Position numbers and translations under genes: made by a program | In this document: positions 1 through 7,177 of the stretch, piece by piece | How the letters are laid out: every line of letters starts with the position of its first letter | How positions within the stretch are numbered: position 1 is the stretch's first letter | The notes under the pieces: generated by a model | What the model saw: only the letters and a program-made list of their open reading frames with translations | The model's database searches: none | What the model was told of the DNA's origin: nothing | Source: Pedobacter soli | GTDB taxonomy: Bacteria > Bacteroidota > Bacteroidia > Sphingobacteriales > Sphingobacteriaceae | NCBI RefSeq assembly: GCF_900101435.1 | Contig: NZ_FMZH01000002.1 | Coordinates: 620,001-684,000, forward strand | DNA: 64,000 nt | Direction of reading: 5' to 3'

Positions 1-1
1 T

Positions 2-973
2 GGAGATCAGGGGATGAGTATCATTTCGAGGATTTTTATGGAAACCGTAAAAGGTGAAGAGCAAGGCGCCGCCTTCCTGTTCCGTAAAGGTTTCCGTTCA
101 GGTGTGTTAAGATTAGAGTGGGGTACTGATGGTTCGTTATTTGTTGGAGAAACCAACCGTGGTTGGGGATCAGCAGGTGATGCCAATGAAGGTTTAGAAA
201 GATTGGTTTACAACAATAAAATACCTTTCGAAATGAAAGCTGTTAGGGCAATGCCTGATGGTTTCGAAGTTGAGTTTACCATGCCGGTAGACCGTAAATC
301 GGCCGAAGATTTAGCTTCTTACAACGCAGAGAGTTTTATTTATAAATACCACCCGGTTTATGGTTCGCCACCGGTAAATACCGAGAAATTAAAAATCTCA
401 GGTGTTAAAGTTTCTGCTGATGGATTGAAAGCAAGAATTATTGTTCAGAACCTGCGTCAATATTACATCCATACTTTAACTTTAGATGGTATCCGTTCGC
501 AGGATGGTTTCTATTCGCTGATTCACCCTGTAGCTTATTATACCTTAAATCAGATTCCTGATGGAAATAAGCTTAGCATGAGCGAAGTGAGTACTAAAAA
601 CTCTGAAGCTACCCCTGCAGCGCCTGCACCAGCTAAAAAAACAGCAGCACCTAAAACAGCTGCCGCAAAAACAGCCGAAACCAAAGCACCTGCAACAGCA
701 GCTACTACGGCTAAAGCACCAACCTTTAAAGAAGTAGAAGGTTTATTAACAAAAAACACTTGTCTGGCTTGCCACAACCAAACCAAAAGACAAATTGGTC
801 CGCCGTTTGCAGAAATTGCAAAACGTAAATATTCACCTGAGAAAATATTTCAGTTAATCCACAACCCTCAGCCACAAAACTGGCCGGGTTACTCAACTGA
901 GATGCCTCCAATGCCTCAGGTAACCAAAGCTGAAGCATATAAAATTGCCAGCTGGATCAATTCTTTAAAATAA
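2..973 (+). CDS. C-terminal part of a periplasmic cytochrome c dehydrogenase-like protein (partial)
   Basis: The reading frame is open from base 2 through the first ATG at 14, so the gene very probably begins before the window. The first ~60 residues look like the last blades of a beta-propeller (a GTDGSLFVGET stretch typical of NHL or PQQ sugar-dehydrogenase folds). A small beta-rich domain follows, then an Ala/Pro/Lys/Thr-rich linker at about residues 195-235 counted from base 14. The end is a class I cytochrome c domain with the haem motif CLACH at about 250-254 and a likely Met ligand in EMPPMP. Known families of this build oxidise sugars or alcohols in the periplasm and pass electrons to haem. 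The substrate cannot be read here. Confidence 0.8.
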   Translation, partial: GDQGMSIISRIFMETVKGEEQGAAFLFRKGFRSGVLRLEWGTDGSLFVGETNRGWGSAGDANEGLERLVYNNKIPFEMKAVRAMPDGFEVEFTMPVDRKSAEDLASYNAESFIYKYHPVYGSPPVNTEKLKISGVKVSADGLKARIIVQNLRQYYIHTLTLDGIRSQDGFYSLIHPVAYYTLNQIPDGNKLSMSEVSTKNSEATPAAPAPAKKTAAPKTAAAKTAETKAPATAATTAKAPTFKEVEGLLTKNTCLACHNQTKRQIGPPFAEIAKRKYSPEKIFQLIHNPQPQNWPGYSTEMPPMPQVTKAEAYKIASWINSLK

Positions 974-996
974 AATTAGCTTAAGTTAGTAAAAGG

Positions 997-1030
997 CGGT
1001 TGATGGAAACATCAGCCGTTTTTGTTTTTA
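997..1030 (+). terminator. Rho-independent terminator after the cytochrome gene
   Basis: Stem CGGTTGATG / CATCAGCCG (one G-U pair) with a 4-base loop, followed by a T-rich run. It lies 24 bases after the stop at 973. Confidence 0.8.
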
Positions 1031-1069
1031 TGGGGGTAGCCTTACTTCGCCAGAATCAAATAGAATGCT

Positions 1070-1185
1070 CGTCTTTGCGAGGAGGAACGACGAAGCAATC
1101 TTTTATGCAGGAGTTCTTTCCTTTAAAGATTACCTGCCTGCAGCAGACAGGCTTCGTTGGCTGAAAAAGCCTTCACGTAACGACG
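1070..1185. repeat. REP-like inverted element, family CGTCATTGCGA/GAAGCAATCT
   Basis: The left half starts CGTCTTTGCGAGG and contains GAAGCAATCTT. The right half carries GCTTCGTTGGCTGAAAAAGCC and ends near CGTAACGACG, the degenerate inverse of the left. A better preserved copy is at 38143-38246 and a half copy at 2296-2345. Together with 1186-1240, which holds another dispersed motif (CCTTCGACTACGCTCAGGAT), and the candidate RNA at 1241-1316, this accounts for most of the 485-base gap between 973 and 1459. Confidence 0.6.
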
Positions 1186-1240
1186 ATTTTTTTATGTAAG
1201 GGAGCTGAAAAGAGATCCTTCGACTACGCTCAGGATGACA

Positions 1241-1316
1241 GAAAAAAGAAATGGAGATTCCGCAATTGCAGAATCCCCATCATCTAAATTAACGCTCTCA
1301 TATACATAAACGCTGT
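1241..1316 (-). ncRNA. Candidate small RNA with terminator, copy A
   Basis: On the minus strand a block beginning AGCGTTTATGTATATGAGAG is followed by the hairpin GGGGATTCTGC-AATT-GCGGAATCTCC (11 bp including two G-U pairs) and a T-rich tract, the form of an intrinsic terminator. Copy B at 3128-3211 shares a 35-base block upstream of the hairpin with one mismatch. The base pair closing the stem changes from U-A here to C-G in copy B. No minus-strand gene lies upstream, so this copy is not an ordinary 3' UTR. I do not recognise the family and no promoter was identified. Confidence 0.5.
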
Positions 1317-1458
1317 AAATCGGATTTATTGTGTTGACTATAATTTTTTTGCATTGGTTTGTGTCAACACGAACCAAAATTTATATCAAACCTAACACGG
1401 AGAGAAACGAATTTTAATGTTTTCATAATCTGTAACATTTAACTCCTATTTTTACTGT

Positions 1459-2148
1459 ATGGAAAAGATCAACCAAAACCAGCAAGATGCCGAAAAGCAG
1501 GCTGCAGCCCTGGCTGCTGTAAAATATGTTAAAGATGGAGATGTGGTGGGCCTAGGAACGGGATCTACCACCACTTTTGCTATTAAAGCATTAGGGGAGC
1601 TGGTAAAGGATGGTTTAAAAATTACTGCTGCTGCCAGTTCTGTTGCAACAGAAAAACTGGCCAAATCTTTAGGGATAGAAATTCTTGATCTGGGCAGCTT
1701 AAGCAAAATCGATATCAGTATCGATGGTGCAGACGAATTTACCGAATCGCTCGATTTGATTAAAGGTGGAGGTGGGGCACTTTTCAGAGAGAAAATTATT
1801 GCTTCTTTAAGTAAAAACGCTATTGTAATTACCGATGCTTCGAAAAAGGTAAAAAAGCTGGGCGCCTTTACCGTGCCTGTTGAGGTTATTCCATTGGCCT
1901 ACCAATATGTTTTCGATCAGATTACCCTATTAGGTGGGCAAGGTAAACTCAGGGTAAAAGAAAATAAAACCTTTATTACCGATAACGGAAACCTGATTAT
2001 CGATGCTGATTTCGGCCTCATTGATGATCCTGCAAAACTGTCTTCCAGTCTCAACCAGATTAATGGTGTGCTGGCGCATGGTTTGTTTATCAACATCACC
2101 TCAAAAGTAATAATGAGCGAGGGGATGGAGATTATCGTATTTGAATAG
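1459..2148 (+). CDS. rpiA: Ribose-5-phosphate isomerase A
   Basis: Interconverts ribose 5-phosphate and ribulose 5-phosphate in the non-oxidative pentose phosphate pathway, in the cytoplasm. The 229 residues are the usual RpiA length. Family motifs are all present: the phosphate loop GLGTGSTT at 31-38, DGADE at 89-93 and KGGGGAL at 102-108, which contribute the catalytic Asp and Lys. The start at ATG 1459 leaves a ten-residue polar lead before the conserved core. It stands alone: a repeat-filled 485-base gap lies upstream and a further non-coding stretch downstream, so it is probably monocistronic. Identification is secure. Confidence 0.97.
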   Translation: MEKINQNQQDAEKQAAALAAVKYVKDGDVVGLGTGSTTTFAIKALGELVKDGLKITAAASSVATEKLAKSLGIEILDLGSLSKIDISIDGADEFTESLDLIKGGGGALFREKIIASLSKNAIVITDASKKVKKLGAFTVPVEVIPLAYQYVFDQITLLGGQGKLRVKENKTFITDNGNLIIDADFGLIDDPAKLSSSLNQINGVLAHGLFINITSKVIMSEGMEIIVFE

Positions 2149-2159
2149 GATGGTTCAGT

Positions 2160-2420
2160 AGTTCATTAGTCATTAGTTTATTGGTCAATAGTCAATAGTC
2201 CATAGCCTGGTGCGTTATTATTCCATGGTCACGAGTTGTAAATTGATTATTGGTTTTTGGTCATTGATTATTGGTACTTGATCATTATCCCTCATCGTCA
2301 TTGCGAACCGAAGGACAGGGAGGGGGGCGAGCGTGAAGCAATCTTATCCGAAGTTCATACATTATTGATCCATTGAAAATTGTTAACTGCTAATTGCTAA
2401 TTGAGAATTGATCATACTCC
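2160..2420. repeat. Low-complexity intergenic repeats and half REP element
   Basis: Between rpiA and the next gene there are runs of near-identical short words (tagttcattagtcattag, ggtcaatagtcaatagtcca), a half REP copy at 2296-2345 (CGTCATTGCGAACC ... GAAGCAATCTT) and further words (aactgctaattgctaattg) near 2390-2410. No coding frame is evident. Confidence 0.55.
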
Positions 2421-2423
2421 ATT

Positions 2424-2491
2424 CACCGGTAAAATCACCGGATTTTAAATTCTCCGAAAATTTTTACCGACACTTTTATTTCACTCACCGA
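2424..2491 (+). promoter_or_regulatory. Cluster of ACCG/TCCG direct repeats upstream of a promoter
   Basis: CACCGG occurs at 2424 and again at 2436, exactly 12 bases apart. Related ACCG or TCCG cores follow at about 2453, 2466 and 2487. The cluster ends about 50 bases before the -7 box at 2543. Repeated short sites at such spacing could bind a regulator such as a LytTR-type protein. This is inference only. Confidence 0.25.
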
Positions 2492-2542
2492 TAAAACCTG
2501 ATCACTGAGGGAAAGGCTATTCTCCGGCGTGCATATCCGTGC

Positions 2543-2550
2543 TACATTTG
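2543..2550 (+). promoter_or_regulatory. Bacteroidota -7 box TACATTTG
   Basis: Matches the TAnnTTTG consensus, 20 bases before the ATG at 2571. No clear -33 TTTG was found at the expected distance. Confidence 0.45.
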
Positions 2551-2570
2551 AAGTATAAAAACAAAAGGTC

Positions 2571-2960
2571 ATGGAAACTTTCATCAAAAAAAATCACGCT
2601 GATAAACAATTTGGTTTAGGCATTTTAATCTTAGTAATCGGTTCTGTTTGCTTACTTAGAAATTCGGGAATAGATATTCCACACTGGATCTTAAAATGGC
2701 ACACGATTATGTTGGGCGTTGGTTTATGGTTAGGTTATCGCAAAGATTTTAACGGTAGCGGCTGGTTGGCCTTAACCATCATTGGTGGTTTATTTACCCT
2801 TAAATCTATAACTGTTTTCGACTTCGATCTATCGAGAATCAGCACAGCTTTGGTATTGATTGGTTTAGGTTTATATGTCATCTTAAAACCTAAAAGGGTT
2901 CAAAACTTCGATCAGTATTTCGAAAAGAAACCAGTTGACTTTAGCAATAAAGCAGAATAA
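2571..2960 (+). CDS. Small LiaF/LiaI-like transmembrane protein
   Basis: A 129-residue integral membrane protein with about four hydrophobic segments (roughly residues 15-30, 44-56, 64-80, 90-108) and short polar loops. Its end, ILKPKR followed by a charged tail, resembles the LiaI/LiaF-like transmembrane module (DUF5668 type) found in envelope-stress proteins. The same type of module occurs in the proteins at 51215 and 51925 in this window. The extracytoplasmic LiaF domain is absent. It has its own -7 box and a strong terminator and is probably a single-gene unit. The family call is moderate; the function is unknown, with membrane-stress sensing only an inference. Confidence 0.75.
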   Translation: METFIKKNHADKQFGLGILILVIGSVCLLRNSGIDIPHWILKWHTIMLGVGLWLGYRKDFNGSGWLALTIIGGLFTLKSITVFDFDLSRISTALVLIGLGLYVILKPKRVQNFDQYFEKKPVDFSNKAE

Positions 2961-2988
2961 AAATTATAACTCTATCATATACTTTGGA

Positions 2989-3022
2989 AAGGGACATTTT
3001 TGAACAGGTGTCCCTTTTTTTG
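2989..3022 (+). terminator. Rho-independent terminator
   Basis: Stem AAGGGACA / TGTCCCTT with a 12-base loop and a following T run, 28 bases past the stop at 2960. Confidence 0.85.
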
Positions 3023-3127
3023 TGGAAATAGCAGAGGGCAAGGGGCTCTGAGTATGAGGTGCTTTGAATGATAAAGAATCATCAGCAGTAAAAGGCATGT
3101 AGAAAGCACTTTGCTCTCTGCTCTATG

Positions 3128-3211
3128 CCAAAAAAGAAACGGGGATTCCACCCTTAGGCAGTATCCCCGTCATCTAAATTAACGCTCTCACATACATAAA
3201 CGCTATTAATA
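3128..3211 (-). ncRNA. Candidate small RNA with terminator, copy B
   Basis: On the minus strand it reads AGCGTTTATGTATGTGAGAG, then a conserved run to TTAGATGA, then the hairpin CGGGGAT ... ATCCCCG and TTTCTTTTTT. The block before the hairpin matches copy A (1241-1316) with one difference in 35 bases, whereas the loop differs. The minus-strand AraC gene ends at 3286, about 75 bases upstream, so this copy could also end that transcript. Copy A has no such neighbour, which favours an independent RNA or a mobile terminator-like repeat. With the terminator before it, this fills the gap 2961-3285. Confidence 0.5.
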
Positions 3212-3285
3212 GAATATATTGTGTGCAGGTTAATTTATTTTTAACTTTTTTTAAAATTAATGGTTTTGCATTCAGTTTTTTCAAA

Positions 3286-4275
3286 TTAAACCTGTTGTAA
3301 TACCGGTGCTGCTTTATGGTATTTATTGCGGTATTCAATTGGGGTTAGGCCGGTAATTTTTTTAAAAACATCCCTGAATGATTTCGTATCGGTATAACCC
3401 ACATCGAACATCACTTCAGTGATATTTTTTCGGCTCGATTCGAAACTCCGTTTAGCTGCTTCAATTTTAACCCTTTGGATATATTCAATTACCGTATTTT
3501 TGGTTGCACTTTTAAACCTTCGTTCAAAACTCCTGCGGCCAAGAGCCAGCATATCCGCCAGTTGATCGACGGTAATTTTATCCTGATAGTTCCCGTCAAT
3601 AAATTCCTGTGCTTTTTTAATCTTGGCATCCTCATGCCCTTTCTGCCCCTGAAACATCATAAAAGCCAGCTGACTTTCCCTGTCAATATCAATAGCAAAA
3701 TATTTCGCCGCCAAAATAGCGGTATCGCGGTCGGTATATTTTTCTACCAGGTACAAAAGCAGGTTCCAGTAAGAGTTTGCCCCACCACTAGAATATAGCC
3801 CTTGTGCATCGGTAATAATGCTGCCATCTACCAGCTCAACATCCGGAAACATTTCTTTAAACTGGTTGGCAAACAACCAATGGGTAGAACATTTTCGGCC
3901 GTTTAACAAACCTGTAGCAGCCAGCAAGAATGCTCCCAAACATAACGAAGCTACTTCGGCACCTTTAGCGTGATGTTTGGTAATCCAGGGCAGCAAATCG
4001 CGGTTTGTATCCATGGCATAATCTACATTCCCACTAATGGCCGGCACAAAAATAAGATCGGTGTTTTCAACTTCGTGCAACAACTTATCTGCATGTACCG
4101 AAAAAAGGCTGTTATTTAAACGTACTTCTTTGGTCATGGCTACAAGTTCAACTTTAAACAATGGCAGCTTGCCCGATGCCTGTAAAAATTCGTTAACGGC
4201 AGTAAACAGATAGCGAGGGTCGGCAATGGCTTCGATTACAGCAGTTTCGGGAATTAGGATAGATACATGTTTCAT
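3286..4275 (-). CDS. GlxA-type AraC family transcriptional regulator
   Basis: Predicted cytoplasmic regulator of 329 residues. An N-terminal DJ-1/PfpI (class I glutamine amidotransferase-like) domain spans about 1-190, with a nucleophile-elbow cysteine at 112 (ASLCLGAF). A C-terminal AraC/XylS double helix-turn-helix spans about 225-320. The frame stays open to 4542, but that stretch overlaps the divergent gene at 4447 and lacks family similarity. The ATG at 4275 begins exactly at the domain (MKHVSILIP). A TATATTTG box on the minus strand at 4341-4348 fits this start. It is divergent from the GyrI-like/VOC/DoxX set and may regulate it. The ligand is unknown. Confidence 0.9.
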   Translation of the reverse strand: MKHVSILIPETAVIEAIADPRYLFTAVNEFLQASGKLPLFKVELVAMTKEVRLNNSLFSVHADKLLHEVENTDLIFVPAISGNVDYAMDTNRDLLPWITKHHAKGAEVASLCLGAFLLAATGLLNGRKCSTHWLFANQFKEMFPDVELVDGSIITDAQGLYSSGGANSYWNLLLYLVEKYTDRDTAILAAKYFAIDIDRESQLAFMMFQGQKGHEDAKIKKAQEFIDGNYQDKITVDQLADMLALGRRSFERRFKSATKNTVIEYIQRVKIEAAKRSFESSRKNITEVMFDVGYTDTKSFRDVFKKITGLTPIEYRNKYHKAAPVLQQV

Positions 4276-4340
4276 TAGTCTATGCTTATTTTTATTGGTT
4301 AGGTAAATCTCCAACGGGTTGGGAGCTGGTGTTATCAATA

Positions 4341-4348
4341 CAAATATA
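4341..4348 (-). promoter_or_regulatory. -7 box TATATTTG for the AraC gene
   Basis: Minus-strand TAnnTTTG match, 65 bases upstream of the ATG at 4275. A TTG lies about 21 bases further upstream as a possible -33 element. Confidence 0.4.
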
Positions 4349-4419
4349 ACGAGGTGTATTGTCGTAAACAACCCCTGCAATTGTCGTTTATGCAGGTTTA
4401 AGCTGTCGGTTTCTGCCCG

Positions 4420-4427
4420 TATGTTTG
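4420..4427 (+). promoter_or_regulatory. -7 box TATGTTTG for the 4447 operon
   Basis: Plus-strand TAnnTTTG match ending 19 bases before the ATG at 4447. With the minus-strand box at 4341-4348 it forms a compact divergent promoter region. Confidence 0.45.
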
Positions 4428-4446
4428 TATTGTTAACTGTTAAATT

Positions 4447-4848
4447 ATGGAAACTTACACAATAGAAGAAGATATTAAAGTGCTTTGCATTACCGCGGGT
4501 TCTTTTCCGGATGGTGTTTTGGCTGCACATCAAAAATTGCATGTGCTGTTTCCACCCAATAACAAGCGCAGGTACTTTGGTATTAGTCGGCCAGATGGAA
4601 ACCGCGGAATTGTATATAAAGCAGCTGTGGAAGAATTGGATGAAGAAAATTCAGAGCTAGAACATTTTACCATCAGGAAAGGGGACTATATCAGTGAGCT
4701 GATTCCTGATTTTATGCAGGATGTATCTCAGATAGGAAAGACTTTCGAAAAGCTGTTGAACGAGCCCAATATCGATCCCAATGGTTGTTGTTTGGAAATA
4801 TATTTAAATGAAACCGATGTACGCTGTATGGTGGGCATCTTAAAATAG
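4447..4848 (+). CDS. Small GyrI-like (effector-binding type) protein
   Basis: A 133-residue soluble protein with no signal peptide, helix-turn-helix or membrane segment. The start (EDIKVLCITAGSFPDGVLAAHQKLH) and the later CLEIYLNE segment suggest the GyrI-like/AraC effector-binding fold, which binds small ligands or shields targets. The similarity is weak and I am not certain of it. It opens a tight plus-strand set: the VOC gene starts 6 bases after its stop and a DoxX gene follows that one by 4 bases. It lies opposite the AraC regulator. A role in sensing or detoxifying a small molecule is inference from context. Confidence 0.65.
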   Translation: METYTIEEDIKVLCITAGSFPDGVLAAHQKLHVLFPPNNKRRYFGISRPDGNRGIVYKAAVEELDEENSELEHFTIRKGDYISELIPDFMQDVSQIGKTFEKLLNEPNIDPNGCCLEIYLNETDVRCMVGILK

Positions 4849-4854
4849 AAGCAC

Positions 4855-5265
4855 GTGGCACATATCAACTCCTACCTTACGTTTAACGGCAATTGCCGTG
4901 AAGCAATGATTTTTTATCAGGATTGCCTTGGTGGCGAACTAACCCTGCAAACCATTGGCGAATCGCCCATAGCTGCTAAACTACCCAATTATTTAGAGCA
5001 AAGCATTTTGCATGCAGTTTTGGCTAAAGATAACCTGGTAATTATGGCTACAGATATGGTAGAAGAAGTAGGTTTAATTAAAGGAAATGCCATTTCGATG
5101 ATGCTCAATTGCAACTCGGAAGAAGAAGCCCATCAGTTTTACAATAAACTGGCTCAGGGTGGCAAGGCTGTACATCCTTTGCAGGAAACATTTTGGGGGG
5201 CTATTTTTGGCGATTTGACTGATCGTTATGGAAACAACTGGCTAATTAATTACGATAATCAATAG
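4855..5265 (+). CDS. VOC family protein, PhnB-like glyoxalase fold
   Basis: A 136-residue protein of the vicinal-oxygen-chelate superfamily, closest in look to PhnB-type members. The N-terminal half runs SYLTFNGNCREAMIFYQDCLGGEL, shown here in part: the FNGN and FYQDCLGG segments are typical of this branch. A second beta-alpha-beta half ends FGDLTDRYGNNWLINY. PhnB-like proteins often lack the metal ligands of true glyoxalases, so catalysis is not assured. The start is a GTG 6 bases after the preceding stop; no ATG would keep the first strand. It is probably co-transcribed with the genes at 4447 and 5270. Confidence 0.88.
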   Translation: MAHINSYLTFNGNCREAMIFYQDCLGGELTLQTIGESPIAAKLPNYLEQSILHAVLAKDNLVIMATDMVEEVGLIKGNAISMMLNCNSEEEAHQFYNKLAQGGKAVHPLQETFWGAIFGDLTDRYGNNWLINYDNQ

Positions 5266-5269
5266 AAAA

Positions 5270-5647
5270 ATGAAAAAGTTAAGCACGTGGTACTGGATTG
5301 CCACTATTATTTTTGCCCTGATGATGCTCATGGATGGCTTTGGTGGGATAACACAGCAGGAAGCTGGTAAAGAGGTGTTAAAACATTTAGGGTACCCCAT
5401 GTATCTCCTCATTATAGTTGGCATTGCAAAGCTACTGGGTGCTTTAGCTATTTTACAACAAAAGTTTGTAGCCATTAAAGAATGGGCATTTGCAGGGTTT
5501 ACCATTAATTTTATTGGCGCTTTTGCCTCGCGCGCTTTCGTTGGCGATGGTGTGGCGCTTTTAATCCCACCTTTGGTAGCATTGGTTATCATGTTTATCC
5601 CCTATATTTTATGGAAGAAGATACAGGCAAATGTTAAAAATAGTTAA
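5270..5647 (+). CDS. DoxX-like family membrane protein
   Basis: A 125-residue inner-membrane protein with four hydrophobic segments (about 8-24, 45-62, 72-90, 97-114), the size and topology of the DoxX/DoxD-like family. The pattern GITQQEAGKEVLKHLGYP followed by a hydrophobic helix and GIAKLLGALA is typical of DoxX-like proteins of Bacteroidota. It starts 4 bases after the VOC stop, so the three genes from 4447 form one operon. Relatives have loosely defined roles in membrane redox or thiol stress. No terminator was seen after it; the next gene has its own -7 box. Confidence 0.85.
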   Translation: MKKLSTWYWIATIIFALMMLMDGFGGITQQEAGKEVLKHLGYPMYLLIIVGIAKLLGALAILQQKFVAIKEWAFAGFTINFIGAFASRAFVGDGVALLIPPLVALVIMFIPYILWKKIQANVKNS

Positions 5648-5694
5648 AACTAAATGGCTCGTTTGTTTACAGGCTTTTGCATACCAAATATTAT

Positions 5695-5702
5695 TAACTT
5701 TG
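5695..5702 (+). promoter_or_regulatory. -7 box TAACTTTG
   Basis: TAnnTTTG match 24 bases before the ATG at 5727. TTTG-like words lie upstream but not at an ideal -33 spacing. Confidence 0.4.
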
Positions 5703-5726
5703 GTGTAAAGCACTAAACAAACATAG

Positions 5727-7046
5727 ATGAAGAAAAGTATCCTATTCATAATTGCCTTACTGTTTACCACTACTGCATTTTCTCAAAATGTAATTCAGTT
5801 ATTTAACAGTGCCAACGATTTTTTTAAACTGTTACAGGAAGAAAAGTTTACCCAGGCACACGCCTTTTTTGATGATACACTAAAAACTAAACTGCCGGAA
5901 GAAAGTTTAAAGAAACTTTGGGGCGATATCGGGACTAAATTTGGTAAATCAGAATCTTTCGATGCCATTCAAAGTAAAACGCAGGGCGAATTTTTTTCAG
6001 TTACGGTTGAAGGTAAATTTGCCAATGGCGATCAGAACTTTATTCTTGGCTTCAATAAACAACAAAAGATAGTTGGAATATTTCTGGCACCATCGAAAAA
6101 AGTCGCCAGTTACCTAAAACCAAGTTATGTAGATACCAGCTTGTACAGTGAAAAATCGGTATATGTTGGTCCTGCCGGAAAGCAGCTGGCTGCAATTGTA
6201 ACCACACCCAAAAATGCCAAAAACTTTCCTATGGTGGTTTTTGTGCATGGTTCGGGACCTGGCGATATGGATGAAACTGTTGGCGCTAATAAACCGTTTA
6301 AAGATTTGGCTGGTGGCCTTGCTTCAAAAGGCATTGGTTCCATTCGTTATGTAAAACGGACTTTGGTTTACCCAAATGAATTTGCAAGCCCTTATACCGT
6401 AAAAGAAGAAGTGCTGGATGATGCTGGCGCAGCTATAGCAATGGCTAAAACCGTTGCTGGAGCTGATCCGAAAAGTGTTTATGTATTTGGACATAGCCTT
6501 GGCGGTATGCTGGCGCCTAAAATGGCAACACTTACACCCGATTTAGCTGGAATTATTCTGGCAGCGGCACCTGCCAGAAAGCTGACCGATATTATTGTTG
6601 ATCAGAATAATTATATGTTTAATCTGGCCAATGATACCACTGCTGCCTTTAAAAAGCAATTGGCCGATGCCATGGTTGAGATTGACAAAAGCAGGATTAC
6701 ACAATTGGGCACAACCATAAAACCTGATTCTGTAATTTTAGGTTTGCCGGCAAAATATTGGGCCGATTTAAATTCGTACAACCAGGTAGCAGTTGCAAAA
6801 AGCCTGAGCAAACCTAAAATTTATGTTTTACAAGGTGGAAATGATTTTCAGGTTGGTAAAACAGATTTCGATCTATGGAATGCGGCATTAGGGAAAAAGA
6901 AAAATGTTGTGCTGAAATTCTATCCCGATTTAAATCACTTGTTAAGTTCACAAACCGAAAAGGGCACCATGGCACAATATCAGGCGGCGGTCAGTGTATC
7001 AGAAACTTTGGTGAACGATATTGCCCAATGGATTAAAGCCAAATAG
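5727..7046 (+). CDS. Secreted alpha/beta hydrolase with N-terminal DUF3887-like domain
   Basis: A 439-residue exported hydrolase. Residues 1-19 are a signal peptide (hydrophobic core, cleavage near TAFSQ). Residues ~25-120 resemble the DUF3887/NTF2-like domain often found ahead of such hydrolases. The hydrolase domain follows, with VHGSGPGDMDE (oxyanion region) and the nucleophile motif GHSLGG at about residues 255-260. An Asp in GGNDFQV and a His in LNHLLS near the C-terminus complete a plausible Ser-Asp-His triad. Acyl-ester or peptide substrates are possible. It is flanked by its own -7 box and terminator. Confidence 0.88.
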   Translation: MKKSILFIIALLFTTTAFSQNVIQLFNSANDFFKLLQEEKFTQAHAFFDDTLKTKLPEESLKKLWGDIGTKFGKSESFDAIQSKTQGEFFSVTVEGKFANGDQNFILGFNKQQKIVGIFLAPSKKVASYLKPSYVDTSLYSEKSVYVGPAGKQLAAIVTTPKNAKNFPMVVFVHGSGPGDMDETVGANKPFKDLAGGLASKGIGSIRYVKRTLVYPNEFASPYTVKEEVLDDAGAAIAMAKTVAGADPKSVYVFGHSLGGMLAPKMATLTPDLAGIILAAAPARKLTDIIVDQNNYMFNLANDTTAAFKKQLADAMVEIDKSRITQLGTTIKPDSVILGLPAKYWADLNSYNQVAVAKSLSKPKIYVLQGGNDFQVGKTDFDLWNAALGKKKNVVLKFYPDLNHLLSSQTEKGTMAQYQAAVSVSETLVNDIAQWIKAK

Positions 7047-7069
7047 TTTATATCAAGCGAATTGAGTAT

Positions 7070-7101
7070 AAAGCCCTGGTTTTAAACCGGGGCTTTGTTG
7101 T
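7070..7101 (+). terminator. Rho-independent terminator
   Basis: Stem AAAGCCCTGG / CCGGGGCTTT around TTTTAAA, then TGTTGTTT, 24 bases past the stop at 7046. Confidence 0.8.
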
Positions 7102-7177
7102 TTAAGCCATCAACATAATCTCAAACAATTCGAAAAAACGGCGGTTTAAATATTAACATATCATCCTTAAACTGCTT

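Noticed and set aside
1192-1377. 61-codon minus-strand gene ahead of rpiA
   Set aside because: Crosses the candidate RNA, its terminator and a dispersed repeat, with no protein-like pattern.
4276-4542. N-terminal extension of the AraC regulator to 418 residues
   Set aside because: The extension overlaps the divergent gene at 4447 and both -7 boxes, and has no family similarity.
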